This document shows positions 1 to 4,836 of a stretch of 5,414 nt of DNA, piece by piece (position 1 is the first letter of the stretch; each line of letters begins with the position of its first letter). The position numbers were made by a program, and so were the translations under genes. Source of the stretch: Solirubrobacterales bacterium (GTDB taxonomy: Bacteria; Actinomycetota; Thermoleophilia; Solirubrobacterales; Solirubrobacteraceae); the NCBI GenBank assembly GCA_025963955.1, contig JAOPZU010000147.1:1-5414 (forward strand), read 5' to 3'. The notes below the pieces were generated by a model that worked only from the letters and a program-made list of their open reading frames with translations, had not been told where the DNA came from and searched no databases.

Positions 1-4
1 TCGC

Positions 5-10
5 TAGCGT
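5..10 (+). promoter_or_regulatory. -10 box (TAGCGT) of a probably leaderless promoter
   Basis: TAGCGT lies 8 nt before the GTG start at 19, inside the palindrome CGCTAGCG (2-9). This spacing would place the transcription start at or next to the start codon, and no Shine-Dalgarno sequence precedes the GTG. The 11-mer TCGCTAGCGTG at 1-11 recurs at 3922-3932 before another gene start. Any -35 region lies outside the window. Promoter function is inferred from position and recurrence. Confidence 0.55.
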
Positions 11-18
11 GGCGCCGC

Positions 19-1050
19 GTGAGCACCACGTTGCCGGAGAGCTTCGCCCACACCCGCGCCGGCCACTGCGGGTCGGGCTCGCTGCGGGACCTGCTGGCCT
101 TCCACGGCCTCGACTTCGGCGCCGGGCCGCTGAGCGAGGGGACCGTGTTCGGCCTGGCCGGCGGCCTCGGCTTCCTCTACGCCTCCACGCCCGGGCAGCA
201 CACGCCGTACTACCTCGTCGGCCGCACCGCGACGGCCGAGGAGGACGTCGCCCGTCACCTGGGCCTCGGCCTGGAGCTGCGGGAGACGGACGACCCGGCC
301 GAGGGCTGGGCGTGGGTGAAGGACGAGCTCGACGCCGGCCGGCCGCCGATGGTCTGGGCGGACATCATGGAGCTCGAGTACCTCCGGGTGCGCATGCACA
401 ACTCCCGGCACCTGATCGTCCTGGTGGGCTACGACGAAGCGGAAGGCGTCGCGTGGATCGCGGACAACGACCGCGAGGACCTGCAGCGCTGCTCGCTCAC
501 CTCGCTCGCGGCGGCGCGGAACTCGCCGGCCTTCCCGGGGCCGAACCGGCACCGGGTCTACCTCTACGACTGGCCGGACGCGCTGCCCCCGGCGACCGAG
601 GCGATCCGCGCCGCGCTGGGGACCGCGCTGGAGAACATGACGAGCGGCGGCACCCCCATCGCCGGGCTGGACGGCGGGACCGGCCTCGCCGGCGTCGACG
701 CCTTCGCTTCGGCCTACGCGGGCTGGCCGGCGGCGTTCGGCGACGGCCTGGAGGCCGCGCTGAAGGGCCTGTGGGTCTTCGTCGTGAAGGCGGGGACCGG
801 CGGCGCGATGTTCCGCTCGCTGCACGCCGGCTTCCTGCGCGACGCGGCGGACCTCCTCGAGGACGCGCGCCTGGCGTCGCTCGCGGACACCTACGACGCG
901 CTCAGCGCCGCGTGGGTCGCGCTCGCCGACGCCGCCGCGGCGGGCGACCACGCCGGCGGTCTGCCGCACGTGGACGCGATCGCGCGGTTGGAGCACGAGG
1001 GCGTCGCCGCGACGCAGGCGTGGCTCGCCGCGGGCGCCGCCGCGCGCTGA
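19..1050 (+). CDS. BtrH N-terminal domain / DUF4872 family protein (papain-like acyltransferase or peptidase-like)
   Basis: This 343-aa protein looks complete. The N-terminal part (about residues 10-155) resembles the BtrH_N domain and the rest resembles DUF4872. In butirosin biosynthesis BtrH moves an acyl side chain from an acyl carrier protein onto the aminoglycoside; most relatives are uncharacterised. A papain-like catalytic set is visible: Cys17 in AGHCGSGS, His131 in NSRHLIVLVGYD, and Asp149 in IADND. A glycine-rich stretch follows at 41-51 (GTVFGLAGGLG). The C-terminal part holds KAGTGGAMFR (about 257-266) and then an alanine-rich helical end, as usual for DUF4872. There is no signal peptide or membrane segment, so it is probably cytosolic. 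The GTG at 19 is chosen because Cys17 then sits at the usual distance from the N-terminus and a TAGCGT -10 box lies 8 nt upstream. The next gene converges on it. No ACP or aminoglycoside gene is nearby, so the substrate is unknown. The family call is firm and the activity is inferred. Confidence 0.88.
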   Translation: MSTTLPESFAHTRAGHCGSGSLRDLLAFHGLDFGAGPLSEGTVFGLAGGLGFLYASTPGQHTPYYLVGRTATAEEDVARHLGLGLELRETDDPAEGWAWVKDELDAGRPPMVWADIMELEYLRVRMHNSRHLIVLVGYDEAEGVAWIADNDREDLQRCSLTSLAAARNSPAFPGPNRHRVYLYDWPDALPPATEAIRAALGTALENMTSGGTPIAGLDGGTGLAGVDAFASAYAGWPAAFGDGLEAALKGLWVFVVKAGTGGAMFRSLHAGFLRDAADLLEDARLASLADTYDALSAAWVALADAAAAGDHAGGLPHVDAIARLEHEGVAATQAWLAAGAAAR

Positions 1051-1057
1051 GCACCGG

Positions 1058-1080
1058 GCCGGGATCCTCGTGGAGCCGGC
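1058..1080. terminator. GC hairpin between convergent genes, possible bidirectional terminator
   Basis: The 30-bp gap between the two convergent stop codons (1050 and 1081) can fold as GCCGG (1058-1062) paired with CCGGC (1076-1080). An inner CTC/GAG pairing (1067-1069 with 1073-1075) closes a GTG loop, with a 4-nt bulge on one side. There is no U-tract on either strand, so it is not a canonical intrinsic terminator. Location is the main support, and hairpins of this size arise easily by chance in GC-rich DNA. Confidence 0.25.
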
Positions 1081-1560
1081 TCAGGCGTCGGCGAGCTCGC
1101 GCTCGGTGACCGGGCGCAGGGACTCCCACGCCTGACGGTCGCGGTCGAACGCGTCCCAGCAGATGCCGTCGGTCGGGCCCGGGTCGCGCGGCGGGTCGTC
1201 CTCGGGGCGCAGGCCGCCGCCGCCACCACCGCCCTCGTCCTCCTCCGGCTCCTCGTCGCCCGCGGCCACCGCGTCCACCGGGCCGGCGGCCGAGACGACC
1301 CAGCACATGGTCAGGCAGAGCGTGACCGCCAGCCCGAGACCGGCGAGGGCCGGCACGATGACGATCGAGCCCTGCAGCAGCCCGAGAACGCCGGCGACGA
1401 TGACGCCGAAGGCGAGGAGGAACGTCGTGGCGGACGCCGCCATGAGGCAGAGCACGACCGGGGCCAGGCGCGCCGGATGCAGGCGCGGGGCGGGCAGCAC
1501 GGTGGCGAGCAGCAGGACGGCTCCCGCGAGCGCGACGGAAGCCTGGACGTACGACGGCAC
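1081..1560 (-). CDS. Small multi-pass membrane protein with acidic poly-Gly cytosolic-type tail, function unknown
   Basis: I do not recognise a named family in this 159-aa protein (counted from GTG 1560). Residues 7-24 form one hydrophobic segment. Residues 32-91 are an almost unbroken hydrophobic stretch long enough for about three more helices, giving roughly four transmembrane segments. The tail is soluble: an acidic patch (DEEPEEDE, about 102-109), seven consecutive glycines (110-116), a Pro/Asp-rich linker, and a short end with Trp135, Phe138 and Trp145 (DGICWDAFDRDRQAW). An upstream in-frame GTG at 1608 would add 16 residues. I prefer 1560 because the extra 16 codons contain four A/T-ending codons (TGT, CCA, GCA, GCT), unlike the rest of the gene, and because an AAGGCT box lies 6 nt before 1560. 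It follows the SDR gene on the same strand with a 61-bp gap, so co-transcription is possible. Hydrophobic periodicity and codon bias favour a real gene over the antisense reading frame. Confidence 0.68.
   Translation of the reverse strand: MPSYVQASVALAGAVLLLATVLPAPRLHPARLAPVVLCLMAASATTFLLAFGVIVAGVLGLLQGSIVIVPALAGLGLAVTLCLTMCWVVSAAGPVDAVAAGDEEPEEDEGGGGGGGLRPEDDPPRDPGPTDGICWDAFDRDRQAWESLRPVTERELADA
1213..1233 (-). repeat. GGN trinucleotide run encoding seven glycines
   Basis: On the + strand the run reads four GCC, two ACC and one GCC. On the minus strand it encodes Gly110-Gly116 of the membrane protein, between an acidic patch and a Pro/Asp-rich linker. It is probably a flexible spacer. Slippage could change its length between strains, but only in multiples of three if the reading frame is to survive. 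Confidence 0.8.
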
Positions 1561-1566
1561 GCCCGA

Positions 1567-1572
1567 AGCCTT
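1567..1572 (-). promoter_or_regulatory. Possible weak -10 box (AAGGCT) before the membrane protein gene
   Basis: Read on the minus strand, AAGGCT ends 6 nt before GTG 1560. It matches the A and final T of the TAGnnT boxes at the other genes but lacks the first T. No convincing -35 or Shine-Dalgarno is visible. It supports the 1560 start only weakly, since the gene may instead be read through from the SDR gene upstream. Confidence 0.25.
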
Positions 1573-1589
1573 GCAGGTCAGGAGCCGCT

Positions 1590-1609
1590 TGTGTGCCAAT
1601 GGACACACA
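1590..1609. promoter_or_regulatory. 20-bp imperfect inverted repeat, candidate operator
   Basis: The sequence TGTGTGCCAATGGACACACA is close to its own reverse complement: the outer TGTGTG/ACACACA arms pair and four central positions mismatch. It lies in the 61-bp gap between the SDR stop codon (1622) and the preferred membrane-protein start (1560). Its AT/GT-rich composition stands out in this GC-rich region. A regulator-binding site or a weak transcript hairpin would both fit, and it has no matching copy elsewhere in the window. Confidence 0.35.
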
Positions 1610-1621
1610 TACGAGGCCCGC

Positions 1622-2464
1622 TCAACGCGGCCGCCGCGCCTCCTGCGCCGGTCCGCCGCTCTCGTCGCGCTCGTGCGCGGGGGGCCAGGCCCCCAGGTAG
1701 TTGTCGCGGGCGCCGTCGATCGTGATGACCGAGCCGCTCGTGTAGTCGCCGGCCGGCGAGGCGAGGTGGGCGACCATGTGGGCGATCTGCTCCGGCGTGC
1801 CGAGGCGCTGCAGCGGGACGGTCTGCGCCGCGCTCTCCACGAACTGCGGCGGGTACTTCGTCATGAAGGTCTCGGTCCCGACGATCCCCGGGGCGATGGC
1901 GTTCAGACGGATGTCGAACCGGGCCCACTCGATCGCCAGCGTCTTCATGAGCGCTTCCATCCCGGCCCGCGAGGCCGAGGAGTGCGCCATCCCCGGGAGC
2001 CCGGTGTGCGGCGTCATCGTGATCGACACGACCTTCCCGCCGACCCGTCCCGACGCACCCATCATCGCCCTGGTCGCGACGGCGTGGGTCATGAGCCAGG
2101 TGCCCTCGAGGTTCAGGCGGATGACGGTCCGGAAGCCCTTGGGCGTGATGCGCTCGGCCGGGGTGAGGAACTGGCCGCCCGCGTTGTTGACGAGCAGGTC
2201 GATGCGCCCGTGCCGCCCGAGGACCTCGTCGACCGCCGCGTCCACCTGCTCCTCCTCGCGGATGTCGCAGACCACCGCATCGATCCGGCCCTCCGGGCCG
2301 AGCGCGCAGGTCTGCGCGAGCGGCTCCGCCCGGCGGCCGAAGATCGCGACCCGCGCGCCGAGCCGCGCCAGCTCCAGCGCCGTCACGCGACCGATGCCCG
2401 AGCCCGCACCCGTGACGATCGCGACCTGGCCGTCGAGCAGCCCTTCCCGGAAGATCTCGCTCAT
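1622..2464 (-). CDS. SDR family oxidoreductase, trans-2-enoyl-CoA / 2,4-dienoyl-CoA reductase type
   Basis: This 280-aa short-chain dehydrogenase probably reduces (or oxidises) an acyl-CoA-type or alcohol substrate in the cytosol. The Rossmann motif TGAGSGIG is at 18-25, and Arg44-Arg45 at the end of strand 2 suggests NADPH. NNAG at 93-96 continues into GGQFLTPAE, which I recall as close to the same stretch in human peroxisomal enoyl-CoA reductase PECR. At the usual YxxxK active site this protein has Ser162 and Arg166 (HSSASRAG). The Ser/Arg pair is also typical of PECR-like members, so it is a subfamily trait and not decay. The C-terminal TIDGARDNYLGAWPP (248-262) is typical, followed by a charged 18-residue tail. 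The ATG at 2464 is chosen because the SDR fold starts there and a TAGGGT box lies 8 nt upstream. In-frame starts further upstream run into the divergent ADH gene. Citronellol/citronellal dehydrogenase-like activity is an alternative; the exact substrate is unknown. Confidence 0.88.
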   Translation of the reverse strand: MSEIFREGLLDGQVAIVTGAGSGIGRVTALELARLGARVAIFGRRAEPLAQTCALGPEGRIDAVVCDIREEEQVDAAVDEVLGRHGRIDLLVNNAGGQFLTPAERITPKGFRTVIRLNLEGTWLMTHAVATRAMMGASGRVGGKVVSITMTPHTGLPGMAHSSASRAGMEALMKTLAIEWARFDIRLNAIAPGIVGTETFMTKYPPQFVESAAQTVPLQRLGTPEQIAHMVAHLASPAGDYTSGSVITIDGARDNYLGAWPPAHERDESGGPAQEARRPR

Positions 2465-2472
2465 CGGGGGCG

Positions 2473-2478
2473 ACCCTA
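2473..2478 (-). promoter_or_regulatory. -10 box (TAGGGT) of the SDR promoter
   Basis: The minus strand reads TATAGGGT and then 8 nt to ATG 2464. TAGGGT fits the TAGnnT pattern seen at the other starts, and no Shine-Dalgarno lies between it and the ATG. The transcript is probably leaderless or nearly so. The region where a -35 would sit overlaps the start of the divergent ADH gene. Confidence 0.5.
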
Positions 2479-2488
2479 TAGGCCCGGC

Positions 2489-2494
2489 TAGCCT
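2489..2494 (+). promoter_or_regulatory. -10 box (TAGCCT) of the ADH promoter
   Basis: TAGCCT lies 7 nt before ATG 2502, within the 8-bp palindrome GGCTAGCC (2487-2494). The spacing selects ATG 2502 over the in-frame ATG at 2511, which would need a 16-nt gap. It sits only 10 bp from the oppositely directed SDR box, so the two promoters must share or compete for RNA polymerase. Confidence 0.55.
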
Positions 2495-2501
2495 GGGCCG
2501 T

Positions 2502-3518
2502 ATGCCAACCATGCGTGCAGTGCAGGTGAGCGAGGCCGGCGGTCCGCTGGAGCTCGTGGAGCGGGAGATCCCCGAGCCCGGTCCCGGCGAGGTCCGCGTC
2601 CGCGTCGAGGCCTGCGGCGTCTGCCACAGCGACATGTTCGCGGTGACCGGCGGCTATCCCGGCGTCAGCTTCCCCGTCGTCCCCGGCCACGAGATCGCGG
2701 GCGTGATCGACGCGCTCGGCGACGGGGTGCACCCGTGGTCGACGGGCCAGCGCGTCGGGGTCGGCTGGTTCGGCGGCAACTGCGGCCACTGCGAGCCGTG
2801 CCGTCGCGGCGACTTCATCGCCTGCCAGAACACAGGCATCCCCGGCGTCACCTTCGACGGGGGCTACGCGGACTACGTCGTGGTCGCGGCCAGCGCGCTC
2901 GCGCTCGTCCCGGACGAGCTGAGCTCGGAGGACGCGGCGCCGCTGCTGTGCGCCGGCGTCACGACCTTCAACGCGCTGCGCAACGCGGGCGCCCGCGGCG
3001 GCGACACCGTCGCGATCCTCGGCGTCGGCGGCCTCGGCCACCTCGGCGTGCAGTTCGCGCGCAAGCTCGGCTTCCGCACGGTGGCGATTGCGCGCGGAAC
3101 GCAGAAGGAGGCGCTGGCGCGGGAGCTCGGCGCCCACCACTACATCGACTCGACCGCGCAGGACCCGGCGGCGGAGCTGCAGGCGCTCGGCGGCGCGAGC
3201 GTCATCCTCGCGACCGTGACGAACGCCGAAGCGATGGCCGCCGTGGTCGGCGGCCTGAAGCCGAACGGCCGGCTGGTGATCGTCGGCGCGTCGATGGACC
3301 CGCTCGGCGTCCCGCCCGCGGCGCTGATCGGCGGCAGCAACGCGATCGCCGGTCACGCGTCCGGCACCTCGCAGGACTCGCAGGACACGCTGGCCTTCAG
3401 CGAGCTGGCCGACGTGCGGCCGCTGATCGAGACGCTGCCGCTGGAGCGCGCGCAGGAGGCCTACGACCGCATGATGGCCGGGGACGCGCGCTTCCGCATG
3501 GTGCTCACGACGACATGA
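2502..3518 (+). CDS. Zinc-dependent alcohol dehydrogenase (MDR family, AdhP/AdhA-like)
   Basis: This 338-aa protein has the full length of a tetrameric microbial zinc ADH and should interconvert an alcohol and its aldehyde or ketone in the cytosol. The catalytic zinc ligands are visible as Cys41 (GVCHSD), His63-Glu64 (GHE) and Cys150 (LLCAGVT). The structural zinc site has all four cysteines, Cys94, 97, 100 and 108 (CGHCEPC then GDFIAC). The GroES-like domain covers about 1-150, and the nucleotide-binding domain carries GVGGLGHLG at 174-182. After strand 2 the sequence is ARGTQKE with no Asp, so NADP(H) use is possible; this is inference. The C-terminal PLIETLPLERAQEAYDRM is typical of the family. 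The GroES-like fold begins at MRAV, so the long antisense extension upstream is not part of the protein. It is divergent from the SDR gene over 37 bp, and its TGA ends 1 bp from the stop of the convergent GNAT gene. Substrate range is unknown. Confidence 0.93.
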   Translation: MPTMRAVQVSEAGGPLELVEREIPEPGPGEVRVRVEACGVCHSDMFAVTGGYPGVSFPVVPGHEIAGVIDALGDGVHPWSTGQRVGVGWFGGNCGHCEPCRRGDFIACQNTGIPGVTFDGGYADYVVVAASALALVPDELSSEDAAPLLCAGVTTFNALRNAGARGGDTVAILGVGGLGHLGVQFARKLGFRTVAIARGTQKEALARELGAHHYIDSTAQDPAAELQALGGASVILATVTNAEAMAAVVGGLKPNGRLVIVGASMDPLGVPPAALIGGSNAIAGHASGTSQDSQDTLAFSELADVRPLIETLPLERAQEAYDRMMAGDARFRMVLTTT

Positions 3519-3519
3519 G

Positions 3520-3825
3520 CTAGAGGTCGAAGTCGTGCCGCCGGCTTTCAGGCACGAGGTCGAGGTACTCCGGGTGGCGCTGGACGTAGCCGCGGACGAA
3601 CGCGCAGAAGGGCAGGACGGCCAGCCCGCTCGCACGCGTGTCGTCCAACGCCCCCTTGATGAGCGCGGTCCCGATGCCCTTGCCCTCGAACGCCTGGTCG
3701 ACCTCGGTGTGGATGAAGGCGACGAGCGATCCCGACCGCCGGTACTGCGCGTAGCCCGCGAGCATCCCGTCCTCGTGGACCTCGTAGCGCTCGTGCTCGG
3801 GGTGGTCGGTGACGGCGGCGGGCAT
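3520..3825 (-). CDS. Small GNAT-fold N-acetyltransferase-like protein (Acetyltransf_CG / NATD1 type)
   Basis: This 101-aa single-domain protein matches the short GNAT family that includes human NATD1 and bacterial YidJ-like proteins. The acetyl-CoA pyrophosphate-binding loop appears as VDQAFEGKGIGTALIKGAL (42-60), preceded by the strand AFIHTEV. The family signature PFCAFVRGYVQRHPEY (72-87) with Cys74 is present, then a short charged end. Length and motif order are normal and there is no membrane segment. The family is usually predicted to acetylate small molecules or protein N-termini, but few members have a known substrate. ATG 3825 is preferred because a TAGACT box lies 6 nt upstream and the first strand (ERYEVHEDGMLAGYAQY) follows directly. 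It is divergent from the 3-hydroxyacyl-CoA dehydrogenase gene and tail to tail with ADH. I see no functional link to its neighbours. Confidence 0.88.
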   Translation of the reverse strand: MPAAVTDHPEHERYEVHEDGMLAGYAQYRRSGSLVAFIHTEVDQAFEGKGIGTALIKGALDDTRASGLAVLPFCAFVRGYVQRHPEYLDLVPESRRHDFDL

Positions 3826-3831
3826 CGCTCG

Positions 3832-3837
3832 AGTCTA
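3832..3837 (-). promoter_or_regulatory. -10 box (TAGACT) of the GNAT gene
   Basis: Read on the minus strand, TAGACT is followed by 6 nt and then ATG 3825. It fits the TAGnnT signature of the window and no Shine-Dalgarno lies in between, so a leaderless transcript is likely. No clear -35 hexamer is visible. Confidence 0.5.
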
Positions 3838-3893
3838 GGCGGGGCGGGCTACGGCTCGTGGGCCCGTCACAGAACCGCCCGGGCAACTTCTAT

Positions 3894-3914
3894 GACGTCC
3901 ACTAGTCGGACGTC
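3894..3914. promoter_or_regulatory. 21-bp inverted repeat upstream of the 3-hydroxyacyl-CoA dehydrogenase, candidate operator
   Basis: The arms GACGTCC (3894-3900) and GGACGTC (3908-3914) are exact reverse complements, separated by 7 bp (ACTAGTC). The repeat ends 11 bp before the TAGCGT -10 box, so it covers the position of a -35 element, where a repressor would block transcription. Size and symmetry suit a MarR or TetR dimer. The nearby MarR gene is an obvious candidate, but its own upstream region shows no copy, so the partner is unproven. Confidence 0.5.
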
Positions 3915-3925
3915 CGAGCATTCGC

Positions 3926-3931
3926 TAGCGT
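3926..3931 (+). promoter_or_regulatory. -10 box (TAGCGT) of the 3-hydroxyacyl-CoA dehydrogenase promoter
   Basis: TAGCGT lies 6 nt before ATG 3938 inside the palindrome CGCTAGCG (3923-3930). A GAGG at 3932-3935 is only 2 nt from the ATG, too close for a normal Shine-Dalgarno, which favours a leaderless transcript. The same 11-mer TCGCTAGCGTG occurs at the first gene of the window. Confidence 0.55.
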
Positions 3932-3937
3932 GAGGTC

Positions 3938-4834
3938 ATGAGCGAGATCGAGGTCCTGGGCGTCGTCGGCGGAGGGTTCATGGGGTCCGGCATCGCCGAG
4001 TCCGCCGCCCGGGCGGGCCTCACCGTCGTGATCCACGAGCCGGAGGCGGCACCGCTCGAGCGCTCCCGCGAGCGCATCGAGGCCTCCGTGGCCAAGGCCA
4101 CCCGCGCGGGCAAGCTCACGGCCGAGGAAGGGGAAGCGATGCTCGGGCGCCTCACGTGGACCACCGAGCTCGAGGACCTGCGCGGGGTCGACGCCGTCGT
4201 CGAGGCGATCATCGAGGACGCGAAGGCCAAGGGCTCCCTGTTCAAGAAGCTCGACGCGCTGCTGCCGGATGCGGTCTTCCTCGCGTCGAACACGTCGTCG
4301 ATCCCGATCGCCGAGATCGCGGCGTGGACCCGCCGCCCCGACCGCGTCATCGGCGTGCACTTCTTCTCCCCCGTGCCGGTCATGACGCTCGTCGAGATCG
4401 TCCGCGCGATCGACACCTCGGACGCCACGCTCGCGGCCGCCGACGCGCTCGCGGCGCGGATGAGGAAGCACCCGGTCCACACCGCCGACCGCGCGGGCTT
4501 CATCGTGAACATGCTGCTGGTCCCCTACCTGATGGCGGCGATCCGGATGTTCGAGGACGGCTTCGCGACCCGCGAGGACATCGACGAGGGGATGAAGCAG
4601 GGCTGCGGCCACCCGATGGGCCCGCTGACCCTCTGCGACTTCATCGGCCTGGACGTCATGTACGCCATCGGCGTCTCGCTCTACGACGAGTTCAAGAAGC
4701 CCGAGTACGCGCCGCCGCCGCTGCTCAAGCGGATGGTCGTCTCCGGCCACTTCGGCCGCAAGTCCGGCCGCGGGTTCTACGAGTACCCGCAGGCGCCGAA
4801 GCCCGCGGCAGCGAAGGTGCCGGCCGCGGCCTGA
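3938..4834 (+). CDS. 3-hydroxyacyl-CoA dehydrogenase (3-hydroxybutyryl-CoA dehydrogenase type, FadB2/Hbd-like)
   Basis: This 298-aa monofunctional enzyme oxidises (S)-3-hydroxyacyl-CoA to 3-ketoacyl-CoA with NAD(P), in beta-oxidation or short-chain C4 metabolism, in the cytosol. The dinucleotide fold opens with VVGGGFMGSGIAE (9-21). Glu34 in HEPE occupies the acidic position after strand 2 and fits NAD use. The catalytic set is complete: Ser120 in SNTSS, His141 in GVHFFSPVPVM, Glu153 in LVEIV and Asn191 in GFIVNMLL. The 21-, 12- and 38-residue spacings agree with those of the human enzyme as I recall them. The C-terminal domain has GHPMGPLTLCDFIGLD (224-239) and GRKSGRGFYEY (273-283), then a short Ala/Pro tail. 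There is no enoyl-CoA hydratase domain, so it is not a FadB-type fusion. ATG 3938 is fixed by the fold start and the -10 box 6 nt before it. A 21-bp inverted repeat lies upstream, and a convergent MarR gene ends 2 bp past its stop codon. Chain-length preference cannot be read from the sequence. Confidence 0.94.
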   Translation: MSEIEVLGVVGGGFMGSGIAESAARAGLTVVIHEPEAAPLERSRERIEASVAKATRAGKLTAEEGEAMLGRLTWTTELEDLRGVDAVVEAIIEDAKAKGSLFKKLDALLPDAVFLASNTSSIPIAEIAAWTRRPDRVIGVHFFSPVPVMTLVEIVRAIDTSDATLAAADALAARMRKHPVHTADRAGFIVNMLLVPYLMAAIRMFEDGFATREDIDEGMKQGCGHPMGPLTLCDFIGLDVMYAIGVSLYDEFKKPEYAPPPLLKRMVVSGHFGRKSGRGFYEYPQAPKPAAAKVPAAA

Positions 4835-4836
4835 CC

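Noticed and set aside
1561..1608. GTG 1608 as start of the membrane protein
   Set aside because: The 16 extra codons include four A/T-ending ones against very few in the rest of the gene, and they contain the inverted repeat. It is not excluded, only less likely.
1163..2491. 442-codon + strand open frame
   Set aside because: It is antisense to both the membrane protein and the SDR, has no recognisable motif, and is Pro/Ser- and Arg-rich.
1776..2501. Long in-frame extension upstream of the ADH on the + strand (about 240 codons)
   Set aside because: It is antisense to the SDR gene. The GroES-like fold starts at MRAV just after ATG 2502, and the extension has no recognisable domain.
2465..2635. 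Upstream in-frame start for the SDR (ATG 2635)
   Set aside because: It would add 57 residues overlapping the divergent ADH coding sequence and precede the normal SDR N-terminus. The ATG at 2464 has a well-placed -10 box.
1578..3635. 685-codon open frame on the minus strand
   Set aside because: It runs antisense through the ADH and out of frame through the SDR. Its low-complexity Arg/Ala/Asp-rich composition is typical of shadow frames in GC-rich DNA.
2..3930. GCTAGC palindromes (2-9, 2487-2494, 3923-3930) as a dispersed repeat or binding site family
   Set aside because: All three coincide with -10 boxes at the same distance from start codons, so the promoter explanation suffices.
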